From Hypomesus transpacificus (Eukaryota; Chordata; Actinopteri; Osmeriformes; Osmeridae), in the NCBI RefSeq assembly GCF_021917145.1, contig NC_061064.1, positions 1,676,216 through 1,740,215 of the forward strand: 64,000 nucleotides of DNA, given 5' to 3'. Shown here piece after piece: positions 13,280-52,794 of this stretch (position 1 is its first letter; each line of letters begins with the position of its first letter). The notes below the pieces were generated by a model that saw nothing but the letters and a program-made list of their open reading frames with translations, did no database searches and had not been told where the DNA came from. The position numbers and the translations under genes were made by a program.

Positions 13280-15714
13280 TTACTGGGACGGTGAGAATGT
13301 GAGGATCATCCACCCAATCACAAAGTAGAAGAGAAAGACAGGGTAGACCACTAATGCTTTGCGATTTGGAGGCTGGCTGTCTGCTAAGAAAGCTGTTGAG
13401 GCTAAAAAAGAGAATGAGAAGACAAAAAACATCTATACATTGATGACCGCTGAACTGTGGCATAACTTTACACATTTTTGTTGGGATCAATTGGGTTTCA
13501 GTTCAAACAATTCAGATGTTAAATGTTTATTAAGAGGTAAAAATAAGTTTGATAAAAAAAACTTATAATTGATCTAATAATTAACTTGACTGTCCATTTC
13601 TGTATGAATTTGAAATAATGTAATAAATGGAGTCAGGTGACATAGGGAATCAGGGTAAATGACAATGTAAATGTTACTAAGCGTAAAAAGTTGTTCTGGT
13701 CAAGATGCTACATCTCCATCTGCTGGAAGTCACAAATAACTGCAACTTAAATAATAAAAACAGAACACACAACGTCTGTTCAATAGAACATTTGCAGAAC
13801 ATTTAAAAAAATACATTCTTACCAAATGTGGACCAGCCAAACGAGGCCGTGACAACTATCAGTCTCACAATGAAGCTTCCGGTTCCAGTCCCCCCCAGAA
13901 GAACGATCCTGCAGACCACCATGGCAACGGTCAATGGCATGATGCAGTACCCAAGAACACACAAGCTCTGGAAAAACGAGCTACAGCCATGAGGGAAACA
14001 AACAGGAGCTTCCATTAAAGCCATGTCAACGCAGTAAAACCATCGGCTGAGATGTGCTTTGAAGAGGGTTCTATATTCAAGTTACAGCAATGTACGTCAT
14101 CAAAAGAACACAGGGTGACATACATGGTTCCTCCAAGCAGCTTTGAGTTGAGAGTGATGATGATAGACCCAAACCAGATTATCACAAACACTTCTGCAAA
14201 CTGAGGCCCTCCATCTTCTTTATTGTCGACTGATCCCCCCTGTAACATTCTAAAACGGTGAGAGTGAGGCAGTTATGTGGCATGATTCAGACGCTGATGC
14301 CGAACAAACCAATAGAAATTATGCAGTTTATATGTATGACAACGAAACAGCGTATTTATAGTTTGACTTACAGCGCCAGTGTCACACAGAGTAACAATGG
14401 ACCCCAGAGATCCCCTGAAGAAGATAAAGATGTAAAACTTTAACAAGTCAGATGTTAGGTAGAAACCGAGTATACATTCTAAACCGACGTATATGATCAC
14501 TTCTGAAGTAGGTAGAGTGGCATGAATGACATGCTGGATGCTTGCTAGAAATGAATCTCATATTCATATGGCTTGATTCATCTATTAATACGAGACAGCC
14601 AAGTAAAAAACAAACATGCCATTGTTTGATACACATACACGTGGACTACTCACAGTCTCTCAGGAGTGTCGAGCTCTTCTTTGGATACATTACATGGACA
14701 AATTTCTTCCCAACTGCTTTCAGATCTCTCAACTATAAATTCAACATAATATAACAATTACATAATATAATGTTGTTATGAACAGTATGATATGCTGTGT
14801 TCAATTGTCTGAATCTGACGATCGGCTTACAATGGTATCTTTGACAGGCTCGTCAAGAGTGGAGAATTCGTCATCCTGACTCGTCGATCGAACAGGCACA
14901 TTGATCTCTCCTTCAACAGCAATATCCTCTGAGATGGATACATCCGACAGGCCTGCAAACTGGCATTTATGTTAGAACGAGGAATTTAGCACCTAACCAC
15001 ATCAAGAGAAAACTTTACCCCCAAAAAACAGCACTGAGACTCTGACGTAGAACGTGTGATACGTGGAGTCAACTACGCTGTCTAGCACAACAGCTAGTTG
15101 GTGTACAATTAGACACGCACTCTTAATAGATTTCAAAGATATGAGGTTGGCTCTCGAGTTAGTACTTTTGCATTTAAACTAGTTAGTGCAGAAAACTAAT
15201 TAGCCAAGCAAAAGCAAAAGTGTGTTAACCAAGTTAGTCAATCAGCTAGCTAGCAAGTGCTACCAGGTTACCTGCTAACTCATTAGTCAAGTTAGCTAGG
15301 CTGGCTAGTGGCTAGGCATGCTAAACAAGGGCTGCCAGAAATCAAGATGACAAGACAATTACACATTTGTTGCTCCCGATCTAGGTTCGAGAGCTACTGT
15401 CAACATAGAACTTTAGAAACGGTCAGGTTGGCTAGCTACCGCAGTTAGAATACCTACTTTTTTTTGGTAAGCTAAGCTAGTCAACAATCAACATACATTG
15501 ACATTAGCACCAGCCGAAGTCAGACCAGCTACAGTAGCATGGCCAGATTGTTAACTGCCATAAGCTTGCTGCCAGCAAAAAACAAAGCAGCGGTCCACAT
15601 TCTTGCAAAATACAGAGCACTATTAATCAAAATAATACAATGTTGTCCAGGAATTAACATTTAAAATATACTTTTTCTTACCATAGGTTTACTGGACTCA
15701 TCGACTTCCGCCAT
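13280..15714 (-). CDS. yipf6: YIPF6, Yip1-domain family member 6 (complete, 7 coding exons)
   Basis: Multi-pass Golgi/ER membrane protein of the Yip1 (Rab-interacting) family involved in vesicle trafficking. Coding exons on the minus strand: 15682-15714, 14831-14959, 14654-14732, 14372-14414, 14124-14249, 13823-13980, 13280-13401. They total 690 nt, or 229 residues (human 236), with every junction GT-AG and in phase. The start is MAEVDES at 15714. Exon 2 begins FAGLSDVSIS, using acceptor 'aaatgccag'. Family landmarks are LWGPLLLCVTLAL (first membrane helix), KEDGGPQFAEVFVIIWFG, SFFQSLCVLGYCIMPLTVAM and the C-terminal NRKALVVYPVFLFYFVIGWM. The N-terminal about 75 residues are acidic and presumably cytosolic; several hydrophobic helices follow. 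It is divergent with OPHN1 about 0.77 kb away. Identification is secure from similarity and synteny. Confidence 0.96.
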
Positions 15715-16476
15715 TTTCTCGCTCTACACGGATGTGAAACGTCATCAGTATCTTGCAACAGCTCAGGAACCACTTAAAAAAAAAGAAAAACACTGATTAC
15801 TGTTTCATAAGTAGCATTCCTGCCATGGCAACAAGGTTTTAGCAAAAACGAGTATTTCGGGTTCATTTTTATCTTCCGCATACCATTGCAAACATAAACC
15901 CGGACTTAACAATTTGCAGAAATACATTGGTACATCTGGTAAACTGTATTCAACTGGTTGTTTGTGGATAGTCAGAAAACCAGATGCTAAAACATATATA
16001 TATATATATATCTTCAAATACATGTAATGCTGGGCGACACAAACAATTATTTTTGAGACATCTGACATTACAAGCCTTGTTGCTGTCCATGTCCACCGAG
16101 ACCATATTCAGTGTACTGTCGCTTTAAGGGCATCATGGGTGTGAAAGGCGAGGGAGGCGTTCAGAATTTTGCCTGCCTTCTCAGTTCATTCTTCTCGCCT
16201 CTCAACTAGGGAAAAGTAACAAAAGGGTAAATAGATGGCCTCAAGAGGACTTGTACTGAACATTAGTGTATACTAGAGTGAATTACATTATCAGAATATA
16301 TTCCTTCGTTTGCACCAACTATTATTTTAGCACCGTAGGCACGGAAACACTTTCTTTGTATTCTGGAAGAGAGCTCCTGGATGTGATTCTAGACGTGGAA
16401 AGGTTTAGGAAAAATGTTGTGTGACGCTGCGCCGTTTAAAATCAAGGATTTCTAAGCTATTGTTTTTCATTTTCAG
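15715..16476. promoter_or_regulatory. Shared 5' region between divergent YIPF6 and OPHN1 (putative bidirectional promoter)
   Basis: Only 773 bp separate the YIPF6 and OPHN1 start codons, and the OPHN1 start exon opens with an acceptor at 16476, so its noncoding first exon must lie in or near this interval. On the YIPF6 strand the start codon sits in AAAATGGCGGAAG, which fits a YY1-type site and an adjacent ETS-like CGGAAG. 'cgtcatcag' nearby is CRE-like. A second G+C-richer patch is at about 16080-16210 (ggcatcatgggtgtg, ggcgagggaggcg). No TATA box is evident. Promoter function is inferred from layout and motifs. Confidence 0.6.
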
Positions 16477-16487
16477 CTGACTTCAGA

Positions 16488-30494
<14,007 letters not shown>

Positions 30495-30810
30495 ATCAAA
30501 AGGTATGTAAGAATCCCCTACCCTGTAAAGCCACTGCTTTTAACACAACATATGTTTTGCTCAAATAATTAGTAAGAAATGCATGTTTGTCAACAAGCAC
30601 ACCAAAATATAAATCAAATATCAATACTGTTAATTTCCTTTTTAGCTTTCTCACTCGTGTTCATCTCATCTGCTTTTCTGATGCAGTGCATCCGATTCAC
30701 CCCCAGCATCGTCAACTCTCAATGTGCCTGAAGTGACAAGGTGTAATTCCCCTTGTGTTTCATCGTATATTTAACATTGTCTAAAGAGGAATATCCTTGT
30801 TGTTGTTGAC

Positions 30811-30872
30811 AATAAACATTCGGATGTAGGACAACACTGAATATCTGGATTGCACAATGCATGCGGAATAAA
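30811..30872 (+). terminator. Candidate OPHN1 polyadenylation signals
   Basis: AATAAA occurs at 30811-30816 and again at 30867-30872, about 320-380 bases after the stop codon. The second is followed directly by an A run. These are the first canonical signals seen downstream of the OPHN1 stop. Confidence 0.5.
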
Positions 30873-33800
30873 AAAAAAAAAACTTTTGATTGACTTTTAA
30901 TCAATATGATTAACTTTTATTGGGGACCCATTTGTGAGGGAATTGTGTAAGATAATTCTAAATTAAGTCACAAATGATATAAATATGATCTTTGAATGTT
31001 ACTTTATAACCTAAAAACCCTTTATTGAAGCCAGTCAAAATTAACTGTAGATAGATGATGGTCATTTTCAATCATTCCTTAAAGATGGTATGCATATCCT
31101 CAACTAAATACCAATACATATACATTTTCTCTTGACACCAACTGAAACTTTAACTGGTGGTTGCATGGAGTGCTGGTTGATCGCTTGTTGTTCAATTATA
31201 GCCTGCTTAGTTGTCTGTAGATCATCTATTTTATCATTCCCAATTGGTGACATTGGTAGGCATGTATAGCAATGTATGTAGGCTACTGAACAATCCTCTC
31301 TCATGATTCATTTTAATCGTGACCGTCAATTTCGTTCCATTCTGTGGAATCGGTAGAGCTAGCTAGTTGATTTATGATCAATGATTTGTTAAGCATTCAG
31401 TAGTCAACTTGTCATCCTGGAAACACATCGAGGTTACTTTAGGCTACTTGCCATTATTGTTGTTATCTACCGAAAGGGTCATTTAAAAGTTTAACTGACG
31501 CTAGCAGTCATAGATAAAGGCTTTATATATCTATACTGGCAGTCTTCACAACACTTTGTTAACACATTGTAGCTAGAGCTAGCTAGAGCTACTACGCTAG
31601 GTAGCACTAATTCACTTCGATTTTGTATTGTAAAAAAATGGGTTTACTCTTTTAGTTTTGCCATGTGGAATTGAGCTGTTAACAATAGTCACACAGACCC
31701 ATGCATTGCCTACCCTTTGTATATTTTGGATTGGTGGTAATAATTGGTGGTAATCTCCCTGGAAGCATGTCCATGACCGTTATTTTCTTGACCAACTGGA
31801 CCCGAAAGAAGTGACCCCTATAACATACTTTATTGTCGTAGGTAAGGTTACATCCATGCATAAAGCATCCATACATGCTCTACATCTCTGGTAAAAGACA
31901 GTAGGCGACACTAGCTAGGCTACCATTTGTTATTGCATTTCATACGTGTTTTTATTATAGCTATTTAGAATAACTGTTAACGCCCCCATAGCCTACAGTT
32001 GTGGTTTTTGATGAATGTTTTATTTTTTTAAATAATGTTTTAAAATGTGAAAATGAAATGTGAAGGTCTTAGGGCAAGAAGATTATGAGCATTTTGTTAT
32101 CATTGTGGATTCTGTAAATATCTATTATTAAAGTAAATATGGAATAGCGTTACTTTCAATAGTTTGGTTTTCCTTAAGTTGACTAGTACAGTACATGTTT
32201 TGCCAGGACAACTGGCAAGACCATTTGAATGTTCATGATGTTCCTGTGTGTTTATTCCTTTGATTGGGTAAAACAACGCTATCAGTCTACCGGCCATAAA
32301 TGGTTTTAATGTCGGGCTACAAATTTATTGAACAACTTCTGTCTGATACGTGTGGCATCTTTTAGCCAAATAATTAGCCTACATTTTGCTGAGAGATTGA
32401 AGAGCTAGACAACAAATGTTCTAATGAATCACCGACTAAAAGTCATCTTCTGACATTTCCTTTGCTCCATGTTAAAAGCTACAAAATGATGGACTGGCAA
32501 AAGCTTTATAACTATAAATCTACTCTAAATGTACTTAAAAGTATGGCGACGACGTTATCCACAAGTACATGCCACAACGTTGGCAACTTATCCAGTAGTA
32601 AATGTCAAACGACAAGTATGTCAAAGTAGTAGAACCGTGATCCCAAGCTAGCATAGGCAAATCGCTGTTTACACCGGCAGACGCTGTGAAAACCACTTCC
32701 GGCGGAAATGAATTGCATATTTGTAGCGTTATGGCAGCCCCCTAGTTTTGGCGCGTAAAGTTGTCTACAAATAGGCGCTTCTACATGAATGTGATTTTTG
32801 GGATATTTTAACATTTTATTTCATTTCAACCTGACACACCGGTTGTTTAGGTTGTCCGGAAAACAACACAATATCATTCACTTCCACTACTGTACTACTA
32901 TAGCACTAATTTTATGAGACATCGCCAAATGTAATTAACATTTGAGTTTCGAATGTACGTAATTTGGTTGCGTTACGCGTCATACGTTTCAATGGCATTA
33001 TTGTGGTGTGCTCGCGAACTTGTTCAACGTATACAAATAACTTATACTACTTCTATACTCTTTGACGTATAGTGCTATCAACATGATTACTGTCTGGACA
33101 ATCTGGCTTCTTTGTGATGAAATGTCAAATTAATTTGAGCTTTTGGATATGTTTAAGAATTACATATTCCACTATAGATTCATGTAGTCTATAATACCCA
33201 ACCCAACCCTAACCCTATATTATAGCCTACCCATACTTTCCAACCTTAATTGTTCCCATATTTTTTTTATCAGAATCAGAAAGGGATTTATTTGATTTAT
33301 TTCGTTAATAACTATGTTTTTATCTTCTGGAATTTAAGAACAGTCAGTGCTGGGCTGGTGGCAAAGTCCAGGTGTGCCCTTCTCGAGCAGTCAGCCAGCC
33401 TTTATGGTAAGTTGGACAGGATCTGGTTCTCACTTCATGACAGGCGTGGGTACAGCAACTGGAGGGGCTCACAACTACAGGGAAAATTGCCGATCTACTT
33501 GGACCTCTGCCTCATCCTTCGCCTTTTACGCATCAGCCTGCGCATACTCCTTCACGTGGCTCTCATCTTGTGTATATGTGTCGCTAAAGCGAGGACACCA
33601 TCTCCCTTTTTTACCAACTTCCATATTTAACATCTGACGAATAAAACTTATGACGTATTTATTTATTTAAGACTCGCGCAAACGGCAAACCGAAAAATTA
33701 TCATGAACTTGACCCTCCAGTGAGTAAAACCACATTTACTGTTAAAGAAATCTCCATCTCTCCACTCCGTCACAGACCCACAAAGCTCCAAAACAATGCA

Positions 33801-36800
33801 TTCATTTTGTTTGCGTGCTGGCGTGCCCACCACTGTAGGCATATGAAATGGAACTGGGCCAATTAATTGCTCCTCCCAAGGTTTATTCAATATCTTCTGC
33901 CTGAGTTTACCTTGTTTTCTTTGAGAGTTTAGTGCAGTTCTATGGACGTATGTGAGGAACATTGCGTGTAAAGAGGGCCTTACAAATACGATTTGATTTT
34001 AATAGTTCCTTAGCTGATGTGTAAAGTAAAAAATCAAGCACACATAACCAGACGCATGTTTTTGTCGTTTTTAATAATATGCAAAGTAGCACAAACAAAC
34101 CCCCAGTTTACACAAACCCTGACCAGAAACACATCATACCAATTGTTTAAAAAACTGGTCATCAATTTACAGATAATGACTTATGAAATTAAGTCTGACT
34201 CATTTTACAGGTGTCACAACACTTTTAAAAACTGCATGGTCATATTTGACTACATTTACTTAAAAGTGATGCAACTTTGCACTTCCACTAATACTAAACT
34301 CATAAACACATGACTCTAACTAAAAAGATAGTCAAAGTCATTAAGAAAATGTCTGAAGCTGATGTTGAAAAATAAAATAAAAAATCTGCTTAAAAATACA
34401 GATTAAGATGTGTATCATCAGTACAATTCACAAGTCACTGTACCATTTAAACATAGCCAAGTTAATAACATTTATAAATACAGTTAGTTCAAATTGGACC
34501 TTAATATATAACCTAATTGTATATCAACATAGCATGTAGCATCAACATTTTAATTTAGAAAGATTGTCAGTACATTTTGAAACAAGTTAACAAGGTACAC
34601 GTTGACTATAATTCAATGTAAATAATGAGGAATAGCTTATTGCAGAACAAAATCCTGTTCAAAGTAAACCAGTGAAGCAAGAAATTATCAAACTAAGTTT
34701 TTTTATGAAAACCATTAGAACTGCGATGTATAACATGATTATGATCCTTTTTAACTGGAAGCACCATTTTGGGGAATCTGTTGATAATGGTAAAGAAAGC
34801 AAAGATACTACTGTGATCTTTTTGTACTACAGTGTAATTGTATCATAAACGTTTATAATTGAATTTGCTCATGCAGTGCATATTACACAATGTGGATGCA
34901 GTGTTGACTGTTTGCAAAACAGTTAGGGTGCAAGCTATTGAGCGAATTAATTGTCCCTTCCTTCCTTCCTTGCTATATTTCTTAATGTATAACCACAAAG
35001 GTTAACTGTATTAGTGAAATGTGTAATCTGGCCCAATTGAATGGACTATAACTGCAGACCAATTAAGACTCCAGTATCTCTTGGCAAAGATTCTATACAT
35101 TACATGAACAAATGCTACATCTTTTATTTTTTTTAATTTTGTTTACAATTACCTTTGGTTTATCTTATATGCCCAGCAGTTTTGAGTAGTAAAGCTCAGG
35201 GGTTTATTGCCTGCAAATAATCACAGACATACGTTGTTTAGTCATGAGAATAATAATAGTAGTTGTAAAATATGTATGTTGTTGCTTTTACAACAAGATT
35301 GGTCAAACACACTTTCATATTTTAAGATTTCAGTGGGTTGTGTCTGTCAAAACCATGTTGATATTACATACTTGGTTACCTTCTCACAGTTTATGCATGT
35401 TTTAATAACCAGTCTTATTGTAAATGGATGAACAACTGCAAGTTATTGCTTAGTGCTTGTGACTGTCAAATACAAAGCGAATTTGAATGCTAATTCAATT
35501 TTGAATTGCTGATTTATTTGTTATTGAACTACTATACTTTAATCAAGTGTCAAGGTCATACATTTTTTATTCCAAGTGTATTTGTTTATTTTTATTTTTG
35601 TGTAAGCAGCATGAAAGTTTCAGCAAGTTTAAGACATTTAACACATTTACAGGTTTTACACAGAACATTTACAGATGTTACACCTAAAATACGATACGAT
35701 TTAATTCAGTAGAGCAATTTATGCCACAGCTAACAGAAGAAGACTCTTGTTAAGTGCCATATTAAAATGCCACATAGAAACTACCTTACTTGTAATTAAA
35801 TGTTTCACTTGATTGGTGTTTCGCATTGTGTATGAAAACATTTTTGGCGTAAGAATGCAGTGTCAGAAGGTCCATGTGACTCAGTGATTAGCTAGGGCAA
35901 ATGAATAGTCATATTTTGGAACTTATTGTAGTTTTGATCACCCTAAAGTAACATAAAGCAATCTTCTTGTGGACAAAATGGTATATGTTTCAAATGATCA
36001 TGGTCAAGCACAATACTATTTTACTTCTATTTGACTTCTTTACTGAATCTACACTAATACAATTTAAACATGCAGTTAGACGAGATTATTGAAAACAGTA
36101 ACAATCATAGTTGTACTATAGGGACTACTTGCAAGATATAAAGTACACTTTTATGTTTTAGAAAATTACAAAGGGCCACATGGAATCTGCATGCAGTTAG
36201 TAAAGCTCACAGGTATTGCAATATCACAAACACAAATCACGGTCCTTGGTACAGTGAGCAAGATTGTCTTAAAATATTGTTGCTATATTCACATTAACAG
36301 CATATTGTAACTGGATTAAAGAAAGTATAATGTTTCTGTGAATCCCAAATAACACTTTAGTTATCGCAAATGTCAAGGTCATAAAAATCGCTTTTTTGAC
36401 TGCAATGTTTATACCATTTCAACTGCTACTAATATGCCAGGTCATGTCATGTTTAGATTAAATTCATTTAATTCCATTTTAACAAGCACTGATTAAAGAT
36501 GACCAGTTCATCTTTGTTCAGATGCCACTAATAACTTGTGTTCAAATACAGAGATGGGTTGGTAAGGGCAAGCAAAACCAGCATGTTTTAAACATTGAAA
36601 CTGGTGAAACAATTTATGTATGTTTGGTTTGACCATCAATTTTCCCAATTATTAGTCAAACAATATTTAAACAAGTTGCACTTTGAGTTTGATCTTTAGA
36701 TTCTAAACAGAGATCCACAGAACTGGTAAAAAAAGCACATTCATTTACAAATTAAAACTAGATAAAAGCATGACAGCATCATTAGAAAAGCTGTGCGTAT

Positions 36801-37403
36801 ATATGTATCTGATCTAAACTGTATACCAGAAAGCTGTAGGTGCAACTACTATTTTGATGTATTTTGTATTGTATGTGTGATAACTGTACTGTGGGTACAT
36901 AGTCTAATACATGAATGGAACAGTTACTAAATACAGTTAAACTACTGTGTATGTATATGAAGAAGTATTCAGGAATTATCTGCATAACTTTAGATAAACA
37001 ATTCAAAATGTACATATCAAGATCTTACATGTTCCAATTTGTGCATAGATGAGTTAATCGATCAGTAATGGATGGTGTTTTCATCTCACTTCGGATAGAA
37101 CCCTAGAAGTACTATGTGATTTTCCTTCCCCAGAAATATGAGATAGGGCTGTCAACAAGGTGACACTTTGCAACTCTTGAGATAAATGCCAAAACCTGGC
37201 TGTCAAATTGAGAAAATGATCTCAATTATGTCAGATAAGCAAGAACACTACTGCTACTGGTGATGTAATGATTATAAAAGGGTACACTGAGCTATCAGGT
37301 AAGTTGGAGAAAAAGAAACAGAATTGCAGGGAAGCAATACAGAACCTTGGCTTTTCGAGGCAGGATCAGATCCGCTCTTTTCTTCAGATGATAATCAATC
37401 CCA
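30873..37403. other. OPHN1-AR convergent intergenic region, probably including the AR 3' UTR
   Basis: OPHN1 and AR converge here. From about 33.7 to 37.4 kb the sequence is AT-rich, repeat-poor and non-coding, as expected for the long 3' UTR of an AR gene. AATAAA signals on the minus strand cluster at 33658-33667. The 30.9-33.2 kb part shows no exon I recognise. A short promoter-like patch near 32690-32760 (ttccggcggaaatg, ggcgcgtaaag) has ETS-like motifs but no linked coding exon. Confidence 0.5.
33250..33639 (+). other. Unassigned G+C-richer open stretch, overlapping open frames
   Basis: Two overlapping plus-strand frames stay open to about 33630-33637. One contains a hydrophobic run (FAFYASACAYSFTWLSSC). 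A plus-strand AATAAA at 33640-33645 follows immediately. I recognise no family in any of the frames, including the minus strand. It could be an old retrocopy, an unrecognised terminal exon or chance. Confidence 0.2.
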
Positions 37404-50538
<13,135 letters not shown>

Positions 50539-51439
50539 ATTATAGGCAACTCCAGAAACGACGCTCGTGGTGAGTCGTCAGTAATATTGTTGAAAGAAGT
50601 CTAAAAAGGTTTGAACAGAATTTATGTATTTAAATAAAATTCCATCCTCTCACACAATCAACTTCAGTCAAATATACCGTATACAACTAAAATAGAATGG
50701 CACAACAAGTTAGGGCTGATTGCAGGTTAATGGTAAACGATTTCTTAAACGCATACAAACTTTGAAAATTAAGTTTTAGTCCGTTGGGCGTAGAACAGAC
50801 TTCGGCCTGTCTTCGAGTAGAAAGTACAAAAACATGGCTTTTGAAAATGTACCCTCACACGCACAACTCGTTCTCGTCCTACCGAATGAAAAAAGTAAAC
50901 ATGTGAAGAGATGATTCCGTGGTTGACTGTCGTGGTCTAACATTTACTTGTGAGGGACGGTCCGACCAATCTAGAGTTGCGCTACAGTTTCACCCATGCC
51001 TTGACTACGCTGAAAGGTATTACCAAAACTCTTAACCCCTACCATCCTGTCATGTGCATCCAAAGCCTTATAAAACAGACTTTTGATTTCAATGTTTGAC
51101 TTGTTGCGAGACTTTCCGGGAACGAAGTTTACTTTCAAAGACCTTGAGCGCTTTTGTGGTCGGTTTGTGAGTTTAGCACCCCACGCTAGCATACTAAATA
51201 ATACAGTCCTTGGAGTAATTCCAGTTTTAAATGTCATTTCAAGAAAGTCAGGATTTAGCCTACTGCTACGTTTTAGTAGGCCTATGCTCAACTCAGAATT
51301 TAACATAAATTGAAATTGAACAAAGTTTTTAGTCTCCATAATAAGCCTTAAATGACAGAACCTTTGTATTTGATTCAGAAGGCTATGTAATGGGCAGAAA
51401 TTTGACAGAAAAACAAACAGATAAAATCCCCCTATTTAC

Positions 51440-52794
51440 ATCAGCATTTCTAACCCTAGACTTAATATTTGGTAACATAGCCTTTGGTCAGGAGAACTGC
51501 AATCAAGTTCTCTCTCTCTATCTTGGCAGTTTGTCCCACTACTCTGCATGCAAACTTTTTTAGTTCTCCCAGAATAGAAGGGTGCTTTCTAACTGCTGTT
51601 TTCAGATCTATCCACAAGCTTTCTATGGGATTGAGATCTGGTCTCATTGCTGGGCACTTCAAAACAGTCTAGAATATTTTCTTAAACCATTCCTGGGTGC
51701 TTTTTGAAGTTTGGTATGGGGTCTCTTTTCTGCTGTAAGACCCAAGACCTTTGATGAAGACTGAGCTTTCCAACACTGGGTCTGACATGGCGCTCCTAAA
51801 TACCTTTTTTAGTCACCTGATGACATGATGCCACGCACACGTTCAGGGCTCTCTGGGTGAGAGGAAGCAAAGCAACCCCAGAACGTCACTCTGTCTCCAT
51901 GTTTGCTTCATTATGTTTTCTGTAACGAGAGAGATTGGGTACCATACCGAACAGATGTAATTTGGTCTCATCTGTCCACAGAACATTCTCCCAGAAGGAC
52001 TTTGGCATGCTCAGATGTGTTTGAGCAAATTGAAGTCAGGGCTTTCTCATCTTTTTCTCTCAGGGTACTCCTGGGCCTCCAACCAAATAACCCCCCTTTC
52101 ATTTATCTGGCTGCCGATGATGTGCGTCGAAAGTTTGGTACCTTGTCTCTGAAGGTCAGCTTGAATCTGTGTCGTAGTTAGCCCAGGTGCTTTCTCCAAT
52201 ATTCCAACAATCCTTTGCTGCAATCTTCCATCAAGTTGTCCACGTCCAGGGAGGTTGCCTACAGTGGCATGGGCCTTAAACTTCTTGATAACATTACGTA
52301 AGCTGGAAACTACAACATCAAGGTCTCTGGAGATGAACTTGAAGCCTTGAGATTGTCCACGTTTGGCTACCCTCTTCTGTCTGACCTCCTCCAATAGTTC
52401 TCCGGTTGTCTTTCTTTTATCCATGCTCATTGCTGCACAGATAGTGATACAAATCAAATGAATAAGCCCTTTTCTCTATGCAAACTGGTTGAATATGTTT
52501 TTTATATTCCGCATATACCTTCAACACCACAAGAGAGTTCAATTCCAAAGTAAAGGAGATCATTTGTTTAGAATCGAATCATTTCTACTTCTAAAAGATG
52601 CCAGTATAATATTGTCCAGGCACTTGGGGGATTTCTTTGAAGAGATTTTGCTAAGTTTTGTTCAACTACACATCAAACACAATCACATGTACATCCCAAA
52701 ATATGTTTTAATTTCAACAGTTTTCTTTAAAAAACAGTGCATTATTATATTTTTTTTAAGTGCAAGGGTGCCTATATTTTTGGCCAGGACTGTA
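51440..52794 (-). pseudogene. Tc1/mariner transposon relic with decayed transposase
   Basis: Minus-strand frames carry a Tc1-type N-terminal helix-turn-helix region (52047-52436: RDLDVVVSSLRNVIKKFKAH, TVGNLPGRGQ, ending TKLSTHIIGS). A separate frame near 51462-51662 has the end of the catalytic domain, RPDLNPIESLWIDLKTAVRK. Between them the frame is broken by stops and shifts. The right end keeps a terminal repeat, 'atatttttggccaggactg', followed by TA at 52793-52794. No matching inverted copy was found at the left, so that end is decayed or deleted. Not functional. Confidence 0.85.

Noticed and set aside
32690..32760. Promoter or first exon of an extra gene (ETS-like ttccggcgg)
   Set aside because: ATGs nearby hit stops at once on the plus strand, and no exon could be linked on either strand.
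33195..33230. Telomere-like 'aacccaaccctaaccct'
   Set aside because: Only about two imperfect units. Too short to be an interstitial telomeric array.
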